Source: a virus
DNA length: 30,991 nt
Reading direction: 5' to 3' (one strand)
Virus record (IMG/VR): IMGVR_UViG_3300038410_000092
Coordinates: 1-30,991 of that record
Each line of letters starts with the position of its first letter. The stretch's first letter is position 1. The translations under genes and the position numbers were made by a program. Below, piece by piece: positions 19,074 to 27,820 of this stretch. The notes beneath the pieces were generated by a model that saw only the letters and a program-made list of their open reading frames with translations, was not told where the DNA came from and did not search any database.

Positions 19074-19373
19074 CTACCTCCCGGGATACCAGGTCGGGTC
19101 GCCGCGCATCAGGCGGTGGAAGTAGCGCAGCGTATGCCGGACGAGGAAGAGCGCGAGGCCGATCCAGATCAGGACGCCCTGCGGCGAGACCCAGGCGTTC
19201 GCACCATGCTCGAGCAACGCGCCGAGGCGGCTCAACGCGGCGATGGCCACGAGCGAGAGGCCGACCTTGCCGAATAGCCCGGCGTGATACTGGCGATTCG
19301 CCACGAGCGCGACACAACAGGCGAGCACTGCCGAGGCGCCGGCGAAGATCGCGGCCCACACGAAAACGCTCAT
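19074..19373 (-). CDS. Membrane protein of the lysis cassette
   Basis: Encodes 99 aa, starting on an ATGA overlap with the preceding gene. Three hydrophobic helices are visible: about 4-25 (FVWAAIFAGASAVLACCVALV), 36-55 (VGLSLVAIAALSRLGALL) and 64-80 (GVLIWIGLALFLV). The tail is basic and aromatic (RHTLRYFHRLMRGDPTWYPGR). Three-helix proteins of ~100 aa ahead of an endolysin are often class I holins; the paired membrane gene upstream is the other candidate. Confidence 0.65.
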   Translation of the reverse strand: MSVFVWAAIFAGASAVLACCVALVANRQYHAGLFGKVGLSLVAIAALSRLGALLEHGANAWVSPQGVLIWIGLALFLVRHTLRYFHRLMRGDPTWYPGR

Positions 19374-19744
19374 TGCCCGCCCCCGGTTTTCTGCCGCAGC
19401 AGGCCGCTCAGGATGGCCCTCCAGTCGGTCTCGCGGATGAAGCGCATCAGCTCCGCCGCCACCGCCATGCCGAAGAGCCCGAGCACGAGCACCACGCCGA
19501 TCTCGATCTCGGGCTTGAGCTCGAGCCAGGCGTTCAAGGGACGCCCGCCATAGGCCGCCATCGCCCAGCCGCCGACGAAGGTCGTCCACTTCTGCATGGC
19601 GTTCATCGACTTTATCGAACCGTCCGGCAGGCGCTGCCCGTCGAAGAAGCGCAGGCTCACGAAGCTGGTCACCGCCCCAGCAAACAGGTTCTTAAGCGAC
19701 AACCCGAGCGCCGACAGCGCGCCGTCAATCGACTCGATGGACAT
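19370..19744 (-). CDS. Putative holin
   Basis: Encodes 124 aa from the ATG at 19744, with AAGGA upstream. The N-terminal region (ALSALGLSLKNLFAGAVTSFVSLRF) contains a hydrophobic helix, another is at about 50-66 (WTTFVGGWAMAAYGG), and a third at about 78-98 (EIGVVLVLGLFGMAVAAEL). The end is basic. A longer frame to 19849 exists but lacks a good ribosome site. As the first gene of the lysis block, with several helices and a short length, it fits a phage holin. Which of the two membrane genes is the true holin is not certain. Confidence 0.6.
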   Translation of the reverse strand: MSIESIDGALSALGLSLKNLFAGAVTSFVSLRFFDGQRLPDGSIKSMNAMQKWTTFVGGWAMAAYGGRPLNAWLELKPEIEIGVVLVLGLFGMAVAAELMRFIRETDWRAILSGLLRQKTGGGQ

Positions 19745-19890
19745 GGTTCCTTGGGATCTCCGGCCGATTTCGCAGATGGCCCTTTTTTGGTAGCGTTTCG
19801 ACCCCGACCTATGAGGGGCCTGCGCTCGTAACGGGCGACCCGGGGCCAATCCGGGGCGCCCCCTCTCAAAACCTTTTTTCGGAGTCCGCC

Positions 19891-20160
19891 ATGAAACGGA
19901 TCTCGGTTCTCGCAGTCCTCGCGGCCGCAGCCACCGCCTGCACGCCGCTGCCCTACCGCGCCGCCGATGGCTCGGAGGCGCCGAAAGAGATCGCGGCGCA
20001 GTGCGAATACGAGGCCGCCAAGGCCACCGCGTCGGCGACCGACCCGAACCCGCTCGCCGGCCCGATGGGCGGCGCCTACGCCTTCACCGAAAACAGAGAA
20101 TTCCGCAAGGCCTCGCTCGAGGCGCAATGCATGCGCCTGAAGGGCTATGAGCGCCGCTAG
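19891..20160 (+). CDS. Antisense-oriented lipoprotein gene (moron candidate)
   Basis: Encodes 89 aa from an ATG with CGGAG upstream. A lipoprotein-type signal (MKRISVLAVLAAAATAC, Cys17) precedes a polar mature part with two further Cys (QCEYEAAKATASAT; EAQCMRLKGYE). It is the only gene on the plus strand within the leftward late region, placed between tail and lysis blocks and converging with the fibre gene at 20157 by four bases. That orientation fits a moron expressed independently in the lysogen, for example for envelope modification or superinfection exclusion. The role is inference; the signal peptide and orientation are seen directly. Confidence 0.72.
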   Translation: MKRISVLAVLAAAATACTPLPYRAADGSEAPKEIAAQCEYEAAKATASATDPNPLAGPMGGAYAFTENREFRKASLEAQCMRLKGYERR

Positions 20161-21215
20161 GGGGTGTTTTTCCAGGTGCAGGTTGCCGCGAGCACTCGCG
20201 GCGGCGCGCGGCGCACCGCTGGCGTTGCGCTAAGCTGGACATAGCCCCGCGCGACCAGCGCGCCGACGTCCTCGCCAGCGCCGTGCAGGTCGGCGAGGTC
20301 GTCGAGCACGCCCGAGAGCGGGATCATGGCGACGGTCTCGCCGGCCTCCAGCGTCGCAAACGGATGCGGGATGAGCGCCATGTCGCGCTGCTTGAGCTCC
20401 TGGGTGATCTCCTCCTCGACCCAGGCGGCGGCGCGGATGCGCTGCAGGGCGCCGGCCCGCTTCACCGGGTCGAGCAGCTTCGCACGGTCTTGCGGATCGA
20501 TCTCTCGCACCAGGCGATAGGGCTTGCCCCGCTTCTCCGGCGCGATCGCCTCGGCGGCCTTGCCCGAGCTCGGCCACCAGCCGTCTGGGCGCACCCGCGT
20601 CGGCCCGTTGTTGGCCCATGGCGGATCCTCGGCCGTCCAGACGGCCTTCGTATTGCCCGCGCCGTCCACGCGCGCGAACATGAAGAGCGGCACCGGCCCA
20701 TCGCCCAGATCGTAGGGCGGCGAGCCGCTGACGTACTGCACGCGCACCGTCGCCGAACCCCCCACCCGCTGCAGGTCGTACCAGATGGTCACGATTTCCG
20801 AGCCGTTCTGGTTGACGCTCGCCGTCTCGGAGAGCGCGGTATTCAGGGTCGGTGTGAAAGAGGTGCCGCCATTGACCGAATAGGCGAGCGCCTGCGCGCG
20901 ATCGGCTGCGTTGTTCTGACTGTACTCGGCGGTAGGAAGGAAGCAATATCGCCCGCCGGCGAGCACCGAATAGCCGTGCGCGGCCGAGCTGCTGACCGAA
21001 TTGAGCGCCGTCTTGAGCTTGGCCTGCGAGACGGCGGACGAGGCAAGGATCGCCTCGGTGACGTAGCCATTCGCCAGCACCGCACCGGCGCTGACCGCGC
21101 TCGAATCCTTCTCGAACGCGGCGAGCAGGTTCTCGTACAGCGCGAAGGCCGTCGTGCTCGTCGCGATGCGGTCGACGCCGAGATGCGTCACGTCCCGAGT
21201 TACGAATGAGGTCAT
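20157..21215 (-). CDS. Putative tail fibre or tail-tip associated protein
   Basis: Encodes 352 aa, starting on an ATGA overlap with the hub gene. The sequence is Ala/Ser/Thr-rich in the first third (AVSAGAVLANGYVTEAILAS). A beta-rich middle follows (YSVNGGTSFTPTLNT, SATVRVQYVSG). The C-terminal third is more charged and helical (EEEITQELKQRDMALIPHP). Its position at the distal end of the tail block, after the hub, fits a host-contact or tail-tip protein. No enzymatic or known receptor-binding domain is recognised. Confidence 0.65.
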   Translation of the reverse strand: MTSFVTRDVTHLGVDRIATSTTAFALYENLLAAFEKDSSAVSAGAVLANGYVTEAILASSAVSQAKLKTALNSVSSSAAHGYSVLAGGRYCFLPTAEYSQNNAADRAQALAYSVNGGTSFTPTLNTALSETASVNQNGSEIVTIWYDLQRVGGSATVRVQYVSGSPPYDLGDGPVPLFMFARVDGAGNTKAVWTAEDPPWANNGPTRVRPDGWWPSSGKAAEAIAPEKRGKPYRLVREIDPQDRAKLLDPVKRAGALQRIRAAAWVEEEITQELKQRDMALIPHPFATLEAGETVAMIPLSGVLDDLADLHGAGEDVGALVARGYVQLSATPAVRRAPPRVLAATCTWKNTP

Positions 21216-23113
21216 GCCCAGGTCTTCCCGTCGTCGCCGGCCGTGCCGAGCTCGCCGTCGGCTGTGTCGGCCCAGAAGAGATAGGTTGCCTTCTGGTCCG
21301 CCGTGGCGCTGTCGTAAAGCAGACCGCTGTCGGCTTCCGCTGCCCAGCGGGCGAAGGTCGCCTTGAAGAACTGCTCGCGCGCGCGATAGGTCAGCTGCTC
21401 GCCGGAGGAATCTGCGCGCAGTACCTGCACCCGCAGCGTCCGCGGCACGCCGAATTGGTCGAGGATGTAGAGCGTCGTCAGGTCGGCGAATTGTGCCGTG
21501 CGAATATTCTCGTCCTTGCGCTCGAGCTTGAATTCCAGCGAGACGAGGTTCTTAACTCGCGCGTTCAGGGTCCGCGTCGCCCAGCGCAGCGCAACGGCCG
21601 AATTCGCCACCGGATGCCAGCGGCAGAACCTACGCAGAATGCGCCGCGCACCGAGCTCGTTCGCCGATTGCGAGTCCGCGTCGATCACGGCACCGCCGCG
21701 GCGGTAGTTCTCGATCTTGTCTTCCTGCTCGACCGGATCGAGTTGGCCGTAGAGATATTGCACCTCGTTGACGATCTGGTCGGCGAGGTCGGTGATCACC
21801 ACCGAGCCGGCCACGAGATTAGCGTCGTCGCCGACGGCGGCGATCGCCTCGCCAATGTCGGGCGGGTGAATCGCGCGGAATTTGATCTGCTGGTCGACCT
21901 CGTCCCACCAGAACGCCCAGGTCAGCGTCTGGCCGATGATCTCTTCGATCAGAGACTTCACGCCCTCGGGATCGGTGACGAGGCGCTGTATGTCGTCGCC
22001 GGCGAGCCATGTCAGCGCCTCGGCGTCCCACTGGTCCTTCGCGATGTAGCCGGCACTCACGCCGCCGAAATCGACCATCAGCTCATGGACAACGTCCGGG
22101 ATCGTGCCGCTGAAATAGCGGCAGCGCTGCACCAGGTCGCCGGTGGAATGCGATTCCTTCGTGGTGCTATAGGGCGATGGCGCCGTTCGCGTAACGCCGG
22201 TCAGCCGCACGCCGCCGGTGATGGGCGTCGTGCCGGTGTAGGTGAAGATTTCCTTCCCTATGCGAACGTAGTCCGCGCTCTCGCCGGAATAGAGATCGTA
22301 TTCGGTCGGCTTGTTCGTCGAGAGATCGAGCTGCGTATAGGCGGTCGAACCATCGAGGTCGGAAGTCAGCTCCCCCGTGCTCTTCAGCGGAGCCTGTGCC
22401 CGGTCGTCATCCAGCAGCTTGATGACGTCCTTGGTAACGACGGAGAAACTGCCCTGGAAGTCCGGCCCGGCCTCGCTCTCGATGACATATTCGCGTTTGC
22501 GAAAGTCGGCGAGCGATGGCGCGGCGGTGAGATAGCCCTGGTACCAGCGAAGGCGGCGGCCCACGTAGAACGGGAAGCGGGCCTTGAGCTTGCGCAGCAT
22601 CGTCCCCTGGCGCATCGCATCGTAGGAGCGCTCGGCGATGTACTTGTCAATGCCGATGTCGTGGTGCGGCGCGTCCGCGAGCTTCGCGGTGAACTTCGTC
22701 CGCGAGCCGAGCGACTCGCCCGGGTCCGGAAGTCCCGGTTCGTGAGAGACCGAGCGAAGGAAGGGCAGGAAATTAGGCACGCCATCGTCGGCGAAGATGA
22801 ACGTTGGAGGCACGCCCTGGATCGCCTCGCAGAAGCGAATCCAGTAGGGGAGCGGGGAAAAGTGCTCATTGTCCTGGCACGTCTCCCAGCCGTTGAAGCA
22901 TTTCTCGCTGCCGGTCACGCCCAGCGCCGCGGTGCACGGCGCAGAGCCGTAGGTGAGCGAGCAGCGATCAATCTCGCGCTCGATCCAGTTCCATGGCTGC
23001 TTACCAGGCTTCGAGCGCTCCGTCTCCCAGTCCGAGCCGGCGACGAGGATGCGCTCGTCGCCTTCCTCGGTGATGCGCTGGTCGCCTTCCTCGGTGATGC
23101 GGAAGTCGGTCAC
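21212..23113 (-). CDS. Large tail hub / tip attachment protein
   Basis: Encodes 633 aa. It opens with a short duplicated motif (FRITEEGDQRITEEGDERIL, coded by a near-perfect 24-base direct repeat). The Cys-containing segment RCSLTYGSAPCTAALG...KCFNGWETC (about 50-80) resembles the zinc or disulfide region of baseplate-hub proteins such as the DUF2163 type. The central and C-terminal parts are beta-rich with many aromatic residues. Length, location after the tape measure and the ATGA coupling to both neighbours support a structural hub. It is not a recognisable homologue of lambda J. Confidence 0.68.
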   Translation of the reverse strand: MTDFRITEEGDQRITEEGDERILVAGSDWETERSKPGKQPWNWIEREIDRCSLTYGSAPCTAALGVTGSEKCFNGWETCQDNEHFSPLPYWIRFCEAIQGVPPTFIFADDGVPNFLPFLRSVSHEPGLPDPGESLGSRTKFTAKLADAPHHDIGIDKYIAERSYDAMRQGTMLRKLKARFPFYVGRRLRWYQGYLTAAPSLADFRKREYVIESEAGPDFQGSFSVVTKDVIKLLDDDRAQAPLKSTGELTSDLDGSTAYTQLDLSTNKPTEYDLYSGESADYVRIGKEIFTYTGTTPITGGVRLTGVTRTAPSPYSTTKESHSTGDLVQRCRYFSGTIPDVVHELMVDFGGVSAGYIAKDQWDAEALTWLAGDDIQRLVTDPEGVKSLIEEIIGQTLTWAFWWDEVDQQIKFRAIHPPDIGEAIAAVGDDANLVAGSVVITDLADQIVNEVQYLYGQLDPVEQEDKIENYRRGGAVIDADSQSANELGARRILRRFCRWHPVANSAVALRWATRTLNARVKNLVSLEFKLERKDENIRTAQFADLTTLYILDQFGVPRTLRVQVLRADSSGEQLTYRAREQFFKATFARWAAEADSGLLYDSATADQKATYLFWADTADGELGTAGDDGKTWA

Positions 23114-24216
23114 GCCATGATCTCCGATACGCGTAACCAGCTGTAATACGCGCCGCCGAATTTGCGAGCTGACGATTGTCCATTTATGGTGTTTGTGCCA
23201 GTACTATCAGCGCCCATACGGACTTTAAATGTTGTCGTTGACGTCGTTCCGGCCAGTAGTTCATGCTCTATGTCGCCACCGTAATTGGCAGTAGCGGTAT
23301 CCAAACGCCAGGAAGCTGCCGCAAGAGCGCTTGAAATCGAGTCCTGAAATAATGCCAACGTTCCCCATCGCCCGCCGGTATCGCTGCTCATATTCAAATG
23401 CCCACCAATGCGAAGGATGTTTGCTGCGCTCCGTGGGGTTATGGCTTGCGCAAGATATTGATCGCCCTCTGTATTCTGCGGGATAGTGTCATCCGTAGGT
23501 ATTTGCGTAGAGCCAGTTGCCACAGCTGCCGTACTACTTCTAGCGCTTTGAATTTCGCAACCAGGCAGCTGTGCGTCCGGCCCGAATAATTGTGCGCGTG
23601 TCGGTCCACCGCTCCACGTACCAGCGGTCGCGAGCCCGGTCTCCCACGTCGCGTAGCCGAGCACGACGTAAGGCTTGTTGCTGACAGCCGTACCGGTATA
23701 GAAGACTTGCGCGCTGTCGGCTGCGCCGGCGCCGCCTTCGGCCGTGCTCGAGCCTATGGCCCAGCCGGCGAGCGGGTAGATATTCACGCCTGAAAGACAA
23801 TTGATGACGCCGAGCCGCACCGTGCCGCCGTCGTCGAAGGCGACGATCCAGAGGCGGAATGGCGTGCTGTTCGCCGTGCCGAGCGTGGATCCGGAGGAGA
23901 TGACGAGCGAGTTCGCTGCCAGCACGCTGCGCCGCGTCGGCGTCCCGGTGGCCGCGGTTACATTGCGAAAGGGGATCGAGACCGGCGAAGCGGGAGAGGG
24001 GTCATTGCCAGCCGCAGTCTTCAGCGCGATCGTCAACGCGTTGCTCGCGACAGAAAACGAGAGGCCCACGTTGTTCGGTAGGAGTAGGCGCGTGGAGCCG
24101 CCCAGCACCGCCATGCTGGATCTCTTCGAGGCGCCGCCTTGGTTGATCTCCGCCTCGTCCGAATCGTTCAGCAGATCGCCGACGGCATTTAGGCCGCTTA
24201 TCTTCTTCTCAGCCAT
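23110..24216 (-). CDS. Putative tail fibre / receptor-contact protein with mosaic composition
   Basis: Encodes 368 aa. The first ~20 residues (MAEKKISGLNAVGDL) have the style of phage tail-fibre N-termini. The rest is Ser/Thr/Gly/Ala-rich and beta-type (SLVISSGSTLGTANSTPFRLW; SGVNIYPLAGWAIGSS). The C-terminal third (about 23110-23560) has noticeably lower GC, about 52% in a hand count of 23161-23520, than the neighbouring genes. This suggests a recently exchanged distal domain. The ATG directly follows the stop of the upstream gene and the end overlaps the hub start. A host-recognition role is inferred from composition and mosaicism. Confidence 0.65.
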   Translation of the reverse strand: MAEKKISGLNAVGDLLNDSDEAEINQGGASKRSSMAVLGGSTRLLLPNNVGLSFSVASNALTIALKTAAGNDPSPASPVSIPFRNVTAATGTPTRRSVLAANSLVISSGSTLGTANSTPFRLWIVAFDDGGTVRLGVINCLSGVNIYPLAGWAIGSSTAEGGAGAADSAQVFYTGTAVSNKPYVVLGYATWETGLATAGTWSGGPTRAQLFGPDAQLPGCEIQSARSSTAAVATGSTQIPTDDTIPQNTEGDQYLAQAITPRSAANILRIGGHLNMSSDTGGRWGTLALFQDSISSALAAASWRLDTATANYGGDIEHELLAGTTSTTTFKVRMGADSTGTNTINGQSSARKFGGAYYSWLRVSEIMA

Positions 24217-24999
24217 CTAGCGCACTAGTCCTTTCAGCTTGAACTTGGCATCCACGTCCAGCCCTGAAAAGGCGGCGCTGCGCGAATCGATCGCCGCATA
24301 CATGACCTCCCCGAGGCCGAGGTATTGCCACCAGAAAAACACCGGGTAGAGATCGGCAACGTCCATCAGCGCCGCCCACTCATTGCGCGCAAACGTGTAG
24401 TCCACGTTGCGCGATTCGACATCGGTGATCGCGCCCCTGCGCACGATGTTGCGGCCGAGGATCTGCCCGCCCTCGCTGATGGTGTTCGTGTAAGCGATGT
24501 CCTCGTTCAGGGTGGGCGGCATCCACGAGGTCGGCAGCCCTGCATCAAGTACGAGCATCGGCCCAACGTGGATTGCCTTCACCGAAAGCGCGCCCGTCGC
24601 GTTCTCGATGAGCAGCCGCCAATAGACGTCGGAGACGTCGGCGAATTCCCAGACCGTCGGCCGCCCATCCGGCGCGGTGTAGGCGCCGTCGAGATTGGTC
24701 CACGACGCGCCATCGGTGGAGCGCTGCGGCGTGAGCTGGCACCCGGCGAGGTCGCCGAAGACCGCCATATAGCTCGCGGTCTGCGCCGCAGGAAGTTGAA
24801 CCTTGAGCCATTCCGTCGCACCGCCCGTCGATTGCCAGGCGTCATAGGTGAACCCGTCGAAGGCGAGCTCTTTCGGGTGCCCCGTCGCCTCGCTCGATGC
24901 CGTAACGGTGCCATCACGAAAAAAATTCGCATATCCAATGCGTGGCCGCTCTGGATTGGCGAAGCTCCCGCTCACGCCATCATGGCGGACGCGGCTCAT
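24217..24999 (-). CDS. Tail protein with discoidin-like (F5/8 type C) domain
   Basis: Encodes 260 aa. Residues ~20-150 have the pattern of a discoidin/F5-8C galactose-binding-like fold (VTASSEATGHPKELAFDGFTYDAWQS, ATEWLKVQLP, WRLLIENATGALSVKAIHVG). The C-terminal ~100 residues (ISEGGQILGRNIVRRGAITDVESRNVDYTF) resemble distal tail structural proteins. The combination suggests a tail-tip protein carrying a carbohydrate-binding insertion. It follows the tape measure module and is coupled to a small upstream gene (ATGA). Confidence 0.68.
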   Translation of the reverse strand: MSRVRHDGVSGSFANPERPRIGYANFFRDGTVTASSEATGHPKELAFDGFTYDAWQSTGGATEWLKVQLPAAQTASYMAVFGDLAGCQLTPQRSTDGASWTNLDGAYTAPDGRPTVWEFADVSDVYWRLLIENATGALSVKAIHVGPMLVLDAGLPTSWMPPTLNEDIAYTNTISEGGQILGRNIVRRGAITDVESRNVDYTFARNEWAALMDVADLYPVFFWWQYLGLGEVMYAAIDSRSAAFSGLDVDAKFKLKGLVR

Positions 25000-25166
25000 T
25001 GCCTCTCCATCCTGGGGAACACCGCACTTCTCGTCATCTCGCTAAAGCCATCGATCAGGCTCTTGTAGAGAGCTGTCATCGCTTCGCTGCTGGGAGGCCC
25101 AAGCCGAACCATGCGATAGCGCACACCATTACGTACCCATAGTGAAGGCCTCTGTCTTTTCTTCAT
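24996..25166 (-). CDS. 56-aa hypothetical protein between tape measure and tail tip
   Basis: ATG at 25166 opens a 56-aa frame (MKKRQRPSLWVRNGVRYRMV, then LGPPSSEAMTALYKSLIDGFSEM) that ends in an ATGA overlap with the next gene. It fills the gap after the tape measure gene exactly. The basic N-terminus and amphipathic second half are natural protein sequence. Small genes are frequent at this location in phage tails, but the function is unknown. Confidence 0.6.
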   Translation of the reverse strand: MKKRQRPSLWVRNGVRYRMVRLGPPSSEAMTALYKSLIDGFSEMTRSAVFPRMERQ

Positions 25167-25171
25167 AACTC

Positions 25172-27175
25172 TCATGCCGGCTCCAGCGCGAATGGCATCG
25201 GGTAGCCGTCCTTCGCCAGCTCCTTGAAGCCGTCGGCGAGCTCCTCGATCACCTGGCGCTGCATGGGCGTCTTGGTGAGGATCACCACGCGCGTCTCGAA
25301 CGTCTTCTGCGGCGCCGGCGCTTCGGCCGCCACCGGTGTCACCGGCGGCGCTGCGGTGGTGCCTGAGATCGACGGGGCGGAACCGCCGCCGAAGTTCGTG
25401 CTGGCCGCTGCGGCCGCCTGTGCGGCCATGGATGCAGCGGCCAGCCCTGCCATCACAGCACCGAGCGGCGGGCCGCCGAACTTCGCCCCGAACTCGTAGG
25501 CGCTCGCGATCGCCGATGGCGTCTTGATCGCGATGTTCGCGATCGTAGCGATCTTGTTGACCTCGAAGAGGAATCGGCTCTGTGCCGTGACGCCAGCCGT
25601 CATGTCCTGCACGAAGCCGAGCACGGTGGCGGCCTGCCCCTGCCAGCTCGAGCGTGTATAGCCCGCCAGCTGGTCGAGCGAACGGCGCCGGATGGCGAAG
25701 AGTTGCGCGGCGTGGTCGAGCTCGAGGCGCTTCTCGGCGGCGTTGCGTCCGCCCAGGGCCTCAAGCTCCATGTCGCTGTAGCTCTGCAGCTCGACGAGGC
25801 GCTGGTTATAGGCCTCCATCTCGAGCTGCGCCTCGTCCTTCAGCGAATTGCGATAGGCCTCGAGCGCCGCCGTGCGGGCGGCGAAGGGGTTGTTTCTCGG
25901 ATCCTCGTCCTGCTGGGTAGTGCCGAGGATGGCGCCGCGCGCGACCAGCTCGTTCAGATCGCGCTGGCCATCCTGCAGCTTCTTGAAAAGGTCGAGCTTA
26001 TCCTTATCTTGCTTCGCGAGCTCGGCATCGTATTCGCGTTGCTGGCGGTTGAGCTCCTCCTGCCCCTCAATCTGCTGGCGCGTGATGACGAGCTCGCGTT
26101 TGCGCGCCTCCGCAGGGTCGACCGGGTGGTAATTCGCCGACGGCAGCGGCTGGGCTGTGCGCGAGGCATAGCGCGAGACCTGGTCGCCGGTGTCGACGCC
26201 CTCCGCTCCAGCGAGCGCCTGCTGGCGCTGCAGCAGCTTGAGGAATTCGAGGCGCTTCTTCAGGAAGTCCGGCACCTCGTCGTAGTTGACGCCGAGCGGC
26301 TTCTGGAAGAACCGGCCGATGCCGCCCGATTTCTGCCAGTCGTCGAGCGCCTGCTGCGTTTGCTCGATGTTCTCGCGCAGCGACTTGCCCGGGTCGATGG
26401 TGCCGAAGTTGAGCAGCGCCTTGCCGAAGCCGCCGGCGATCTTGCTGCCTTCTAGCAGCTGTTCGGTAAGGCGGGTAATGGCCGGCGTGAACTTGTCGAC
26501 CGTCTCGCGCCGCGCGTCCTCCATGGCGAGGTGCAGGCGCCGGATGTTCTTCTCCGCCTCCTCGGCCGCGGCGGCCTGCTTCGCGGTGACCGTGGCGTGC
26601 AGATCGGTGCCCTTCGCCATGTCCTCGAGGAGCGGGATGTAGCGCTCGGCGCCCTTGCCCAGGGCGTCCTGCACGATCTGCATCTTCGATCCGTCGTCGC
26701 GGTACTTCGCGAGCTTCTGGGCGAGATCGAGGAGAACGGCACTCGTGTCCCTGAAGCTGCCGTCAACCTCCCGGGACTTGATGCCGAGGAAGGCGAGCGC
26801 CTCGCCGGCCTTCGTTCCCTCGCCGGTGCCATCGCGCAGGCCCTTGACCATGCGGCCGAGCTGGACGGTCAAGCCATCGAAGTCCCGCCCGCCGACCTTG
26901 GCGACGCGCTGAATGGCGGAGAGCCCCTCGACGCTCGCGCCGGTCTGCTTCGCCATGTCGGCGAGCGCGGCCTCGGCCTGCAACGCCTGGTGCTCCAGGT
27001 TCACGAAGGCGCCCACGCCGACCGTCACGCCGATCGCGCCGAGGGCGTCCTTCACGCCGTCGAGTGCCTGGCGCATGGTCTTGACCGCGGCCTCGCTGTT
27101 CTTCGAGATCGCCGTCAGACGGTCGACGCCCTCGAAGACGATCTGCTCGACGGTCCTGTTGACTTGATCGGCCAT
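25172..27175 (-). CDS. Tail tape measure protein
   Basis: Encodes 667 aa from the ATG at 27175 with GAGGAG upstream; a longer start at 27196 is possible. The N-terminal ~270 residues are helical (TVEQIVFEGVDRLTAISKNSEAAVKTMRQALDG), and FVNLEHQALQAEAALADMAKQTGAS resembles the TMP core of lambdoid siphoviruses. A long coiled-coil middle (QQIEGQEELNRQQREYDAELAKQ) follows. Hydrophobic, Ala/Gly-rich segments near 555-620 are typical of membrane-spanning parts released on DNA injection. Its length sets the tail length. Order and coupling with the chaperones upstream confirm the identification. Confidence 0.88.
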   Translation of the reverse strand: MADQVNRTVEQIVFEGVDRLTAISKNSEAAVKTMRQALDGVKDALGAIGVTVGVGAFVNLEHQALQAEAALADMAKQTGASVEGLSAIQRVAKVGGRDFDGLTVQLGRMVKGLRDGTGEGTKAGEALAFLGIKSREVDGSFRDTSAVLLDLAQKLAKYRDDGSKMQIVQDALGKGAERYIPLLEDMAKGTDLHATVTAKQAAAAEEAEKNIRRLHLAMEDARRETVDKFTPAITRLTEQLLEGSKIAGGFGKALLNFGTIDPGKSLRENIEQTQQALDDWQKSGGIGRFFQKPLGVNYDEVPDFLKKRLEFLKLLQRQQALAGAEGVDTGDQVSRYASRTAQPLPSANYHPVDPAEARKRELVITRQQIEGQEELNRQQREYDAELAKQDKDKLDLFKKLQDGQRDLNELVARGAILGTTQQDEDPRNNPFAARTAALEAYRNSLKDEAQLEMEAYNQRLVELQSYSDMELEALGGRNAAEKRLELDHAAQLFAIRRRSLDQLAGYTRSSWQGQAATVLGFVQDMTAGVTAQSRFLFEVNKIATIANIAIKTPSAIASAYEFGAKFGGPPLGAVMAGLAAASMAAQAAAAASTNFGGGSAPSISGTTAAPPVTPVAAEAPAPQKTFETRVVILTKTPMQRQVIEELADGFKELAKDGYPMPFALEPA

Positions 27176-27180
27176 CAGGC

Positions 27181-27816
27181 CTATCTCCTCGCCCATTTCA
27201 TGGCGATTTCTCCGCGTGCTATTCGATCGTGCAACGCCAATCGAAAATTCATCTCTTGCTTGAGCGCTATCTGGAAGCGCACGCGGCCAAGTCCGACCAA
27301 GGCGTCACCGATTCCCTGCTCCCTGAAAGCGTGGGCAAGGCTCGGCGCCACCACGGCCTGGAAGGGGACGCTCCCCGTGCCTTCGCGGACCCATACGTTC
27401 ACCACGCCGCTCGAGCGAGCGCGTTGCAGGAAGAAGCGCCGGAACATCTCCTGGCTCACCGGCGTGCCATCCGCGAGCTCTAATCGAAAGGGCAATCGGC
27501 CGAGCCGCACGCCAGTTCCCCATTTGGTCGCGATTCGCCGCAACGGCACATTTCCGAAAAGGCGAAAACGATTCCCCGAGAAGCTGAGTTTTGCCTGTGG
27601 CGCGCTGCTCGTCGCGAGCTGCATGCGCATCTGCCGCTTGAGGGTCGCCGACTTGATGCCCGGGAATACGCCGGCCATTCGCTTCGCGCCTTCCTTGCGC
27701 AGCGTGCTGATCGTGCGGTTTTGCGCCCGCACCGCCGCGGTGAGCATCTGCTTCGGGTACTCGGCGAGCCGCGCCTCCAGCGCATTCAGGTCGTGCCGGA
27801 TGTTGATGCCATACAT
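27181..27816 (-). CDS. Minor tail protein (gpZ-like)
   Basis: Encodes 211 aa from the ATG at 27816, with AAGGA upstream. It starts helical (NALEARLAEYPKQMLTAAVRAQNRTIS), followed by KEGAKRMAGVFPGIKSATLK and a basic beta-rich middle. The sequence AVRAQNRTISTLRKEGAK... is characteristic of minor tail protein Z-type components that help join or stabilise the tail. In lambda Z lies earlier in the tail block; here it sits between chaperones and tape measure. The family assignment is reasonable but not certain. Confidence 0.65.
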   Translation of the reverse strand: MYGINIRHDLNALEARLAEYPKQMLTAAVRAQNRTISTLRKEGAKRMAGVFPGIKSATLKRQMRMQLATSSAPQAKLSFSGNRFRLFGNVPLRRIATKWGTGVRLGRLPFRLELADGTPVSQEMFRRFFLQRARSSGVVNVWVREGTGSVPFQAVVAPSLAHAFREQGIGDALVGLGRVRFQIALKQEMNFRLALHDRIARGEIAMKWARR

Positions 27817-27820
27817 GCAT

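Noticed and set aside
21206-23146. Plus-strand ORF of 646 codons opposite the tail hub gene
   Set aside because: High GC leaves the complementary strand open. The composition is Arg/Val/Ala-rich shadow, there is no ribosome site, and the minus-strand frame has couplings and natural protein sequence.
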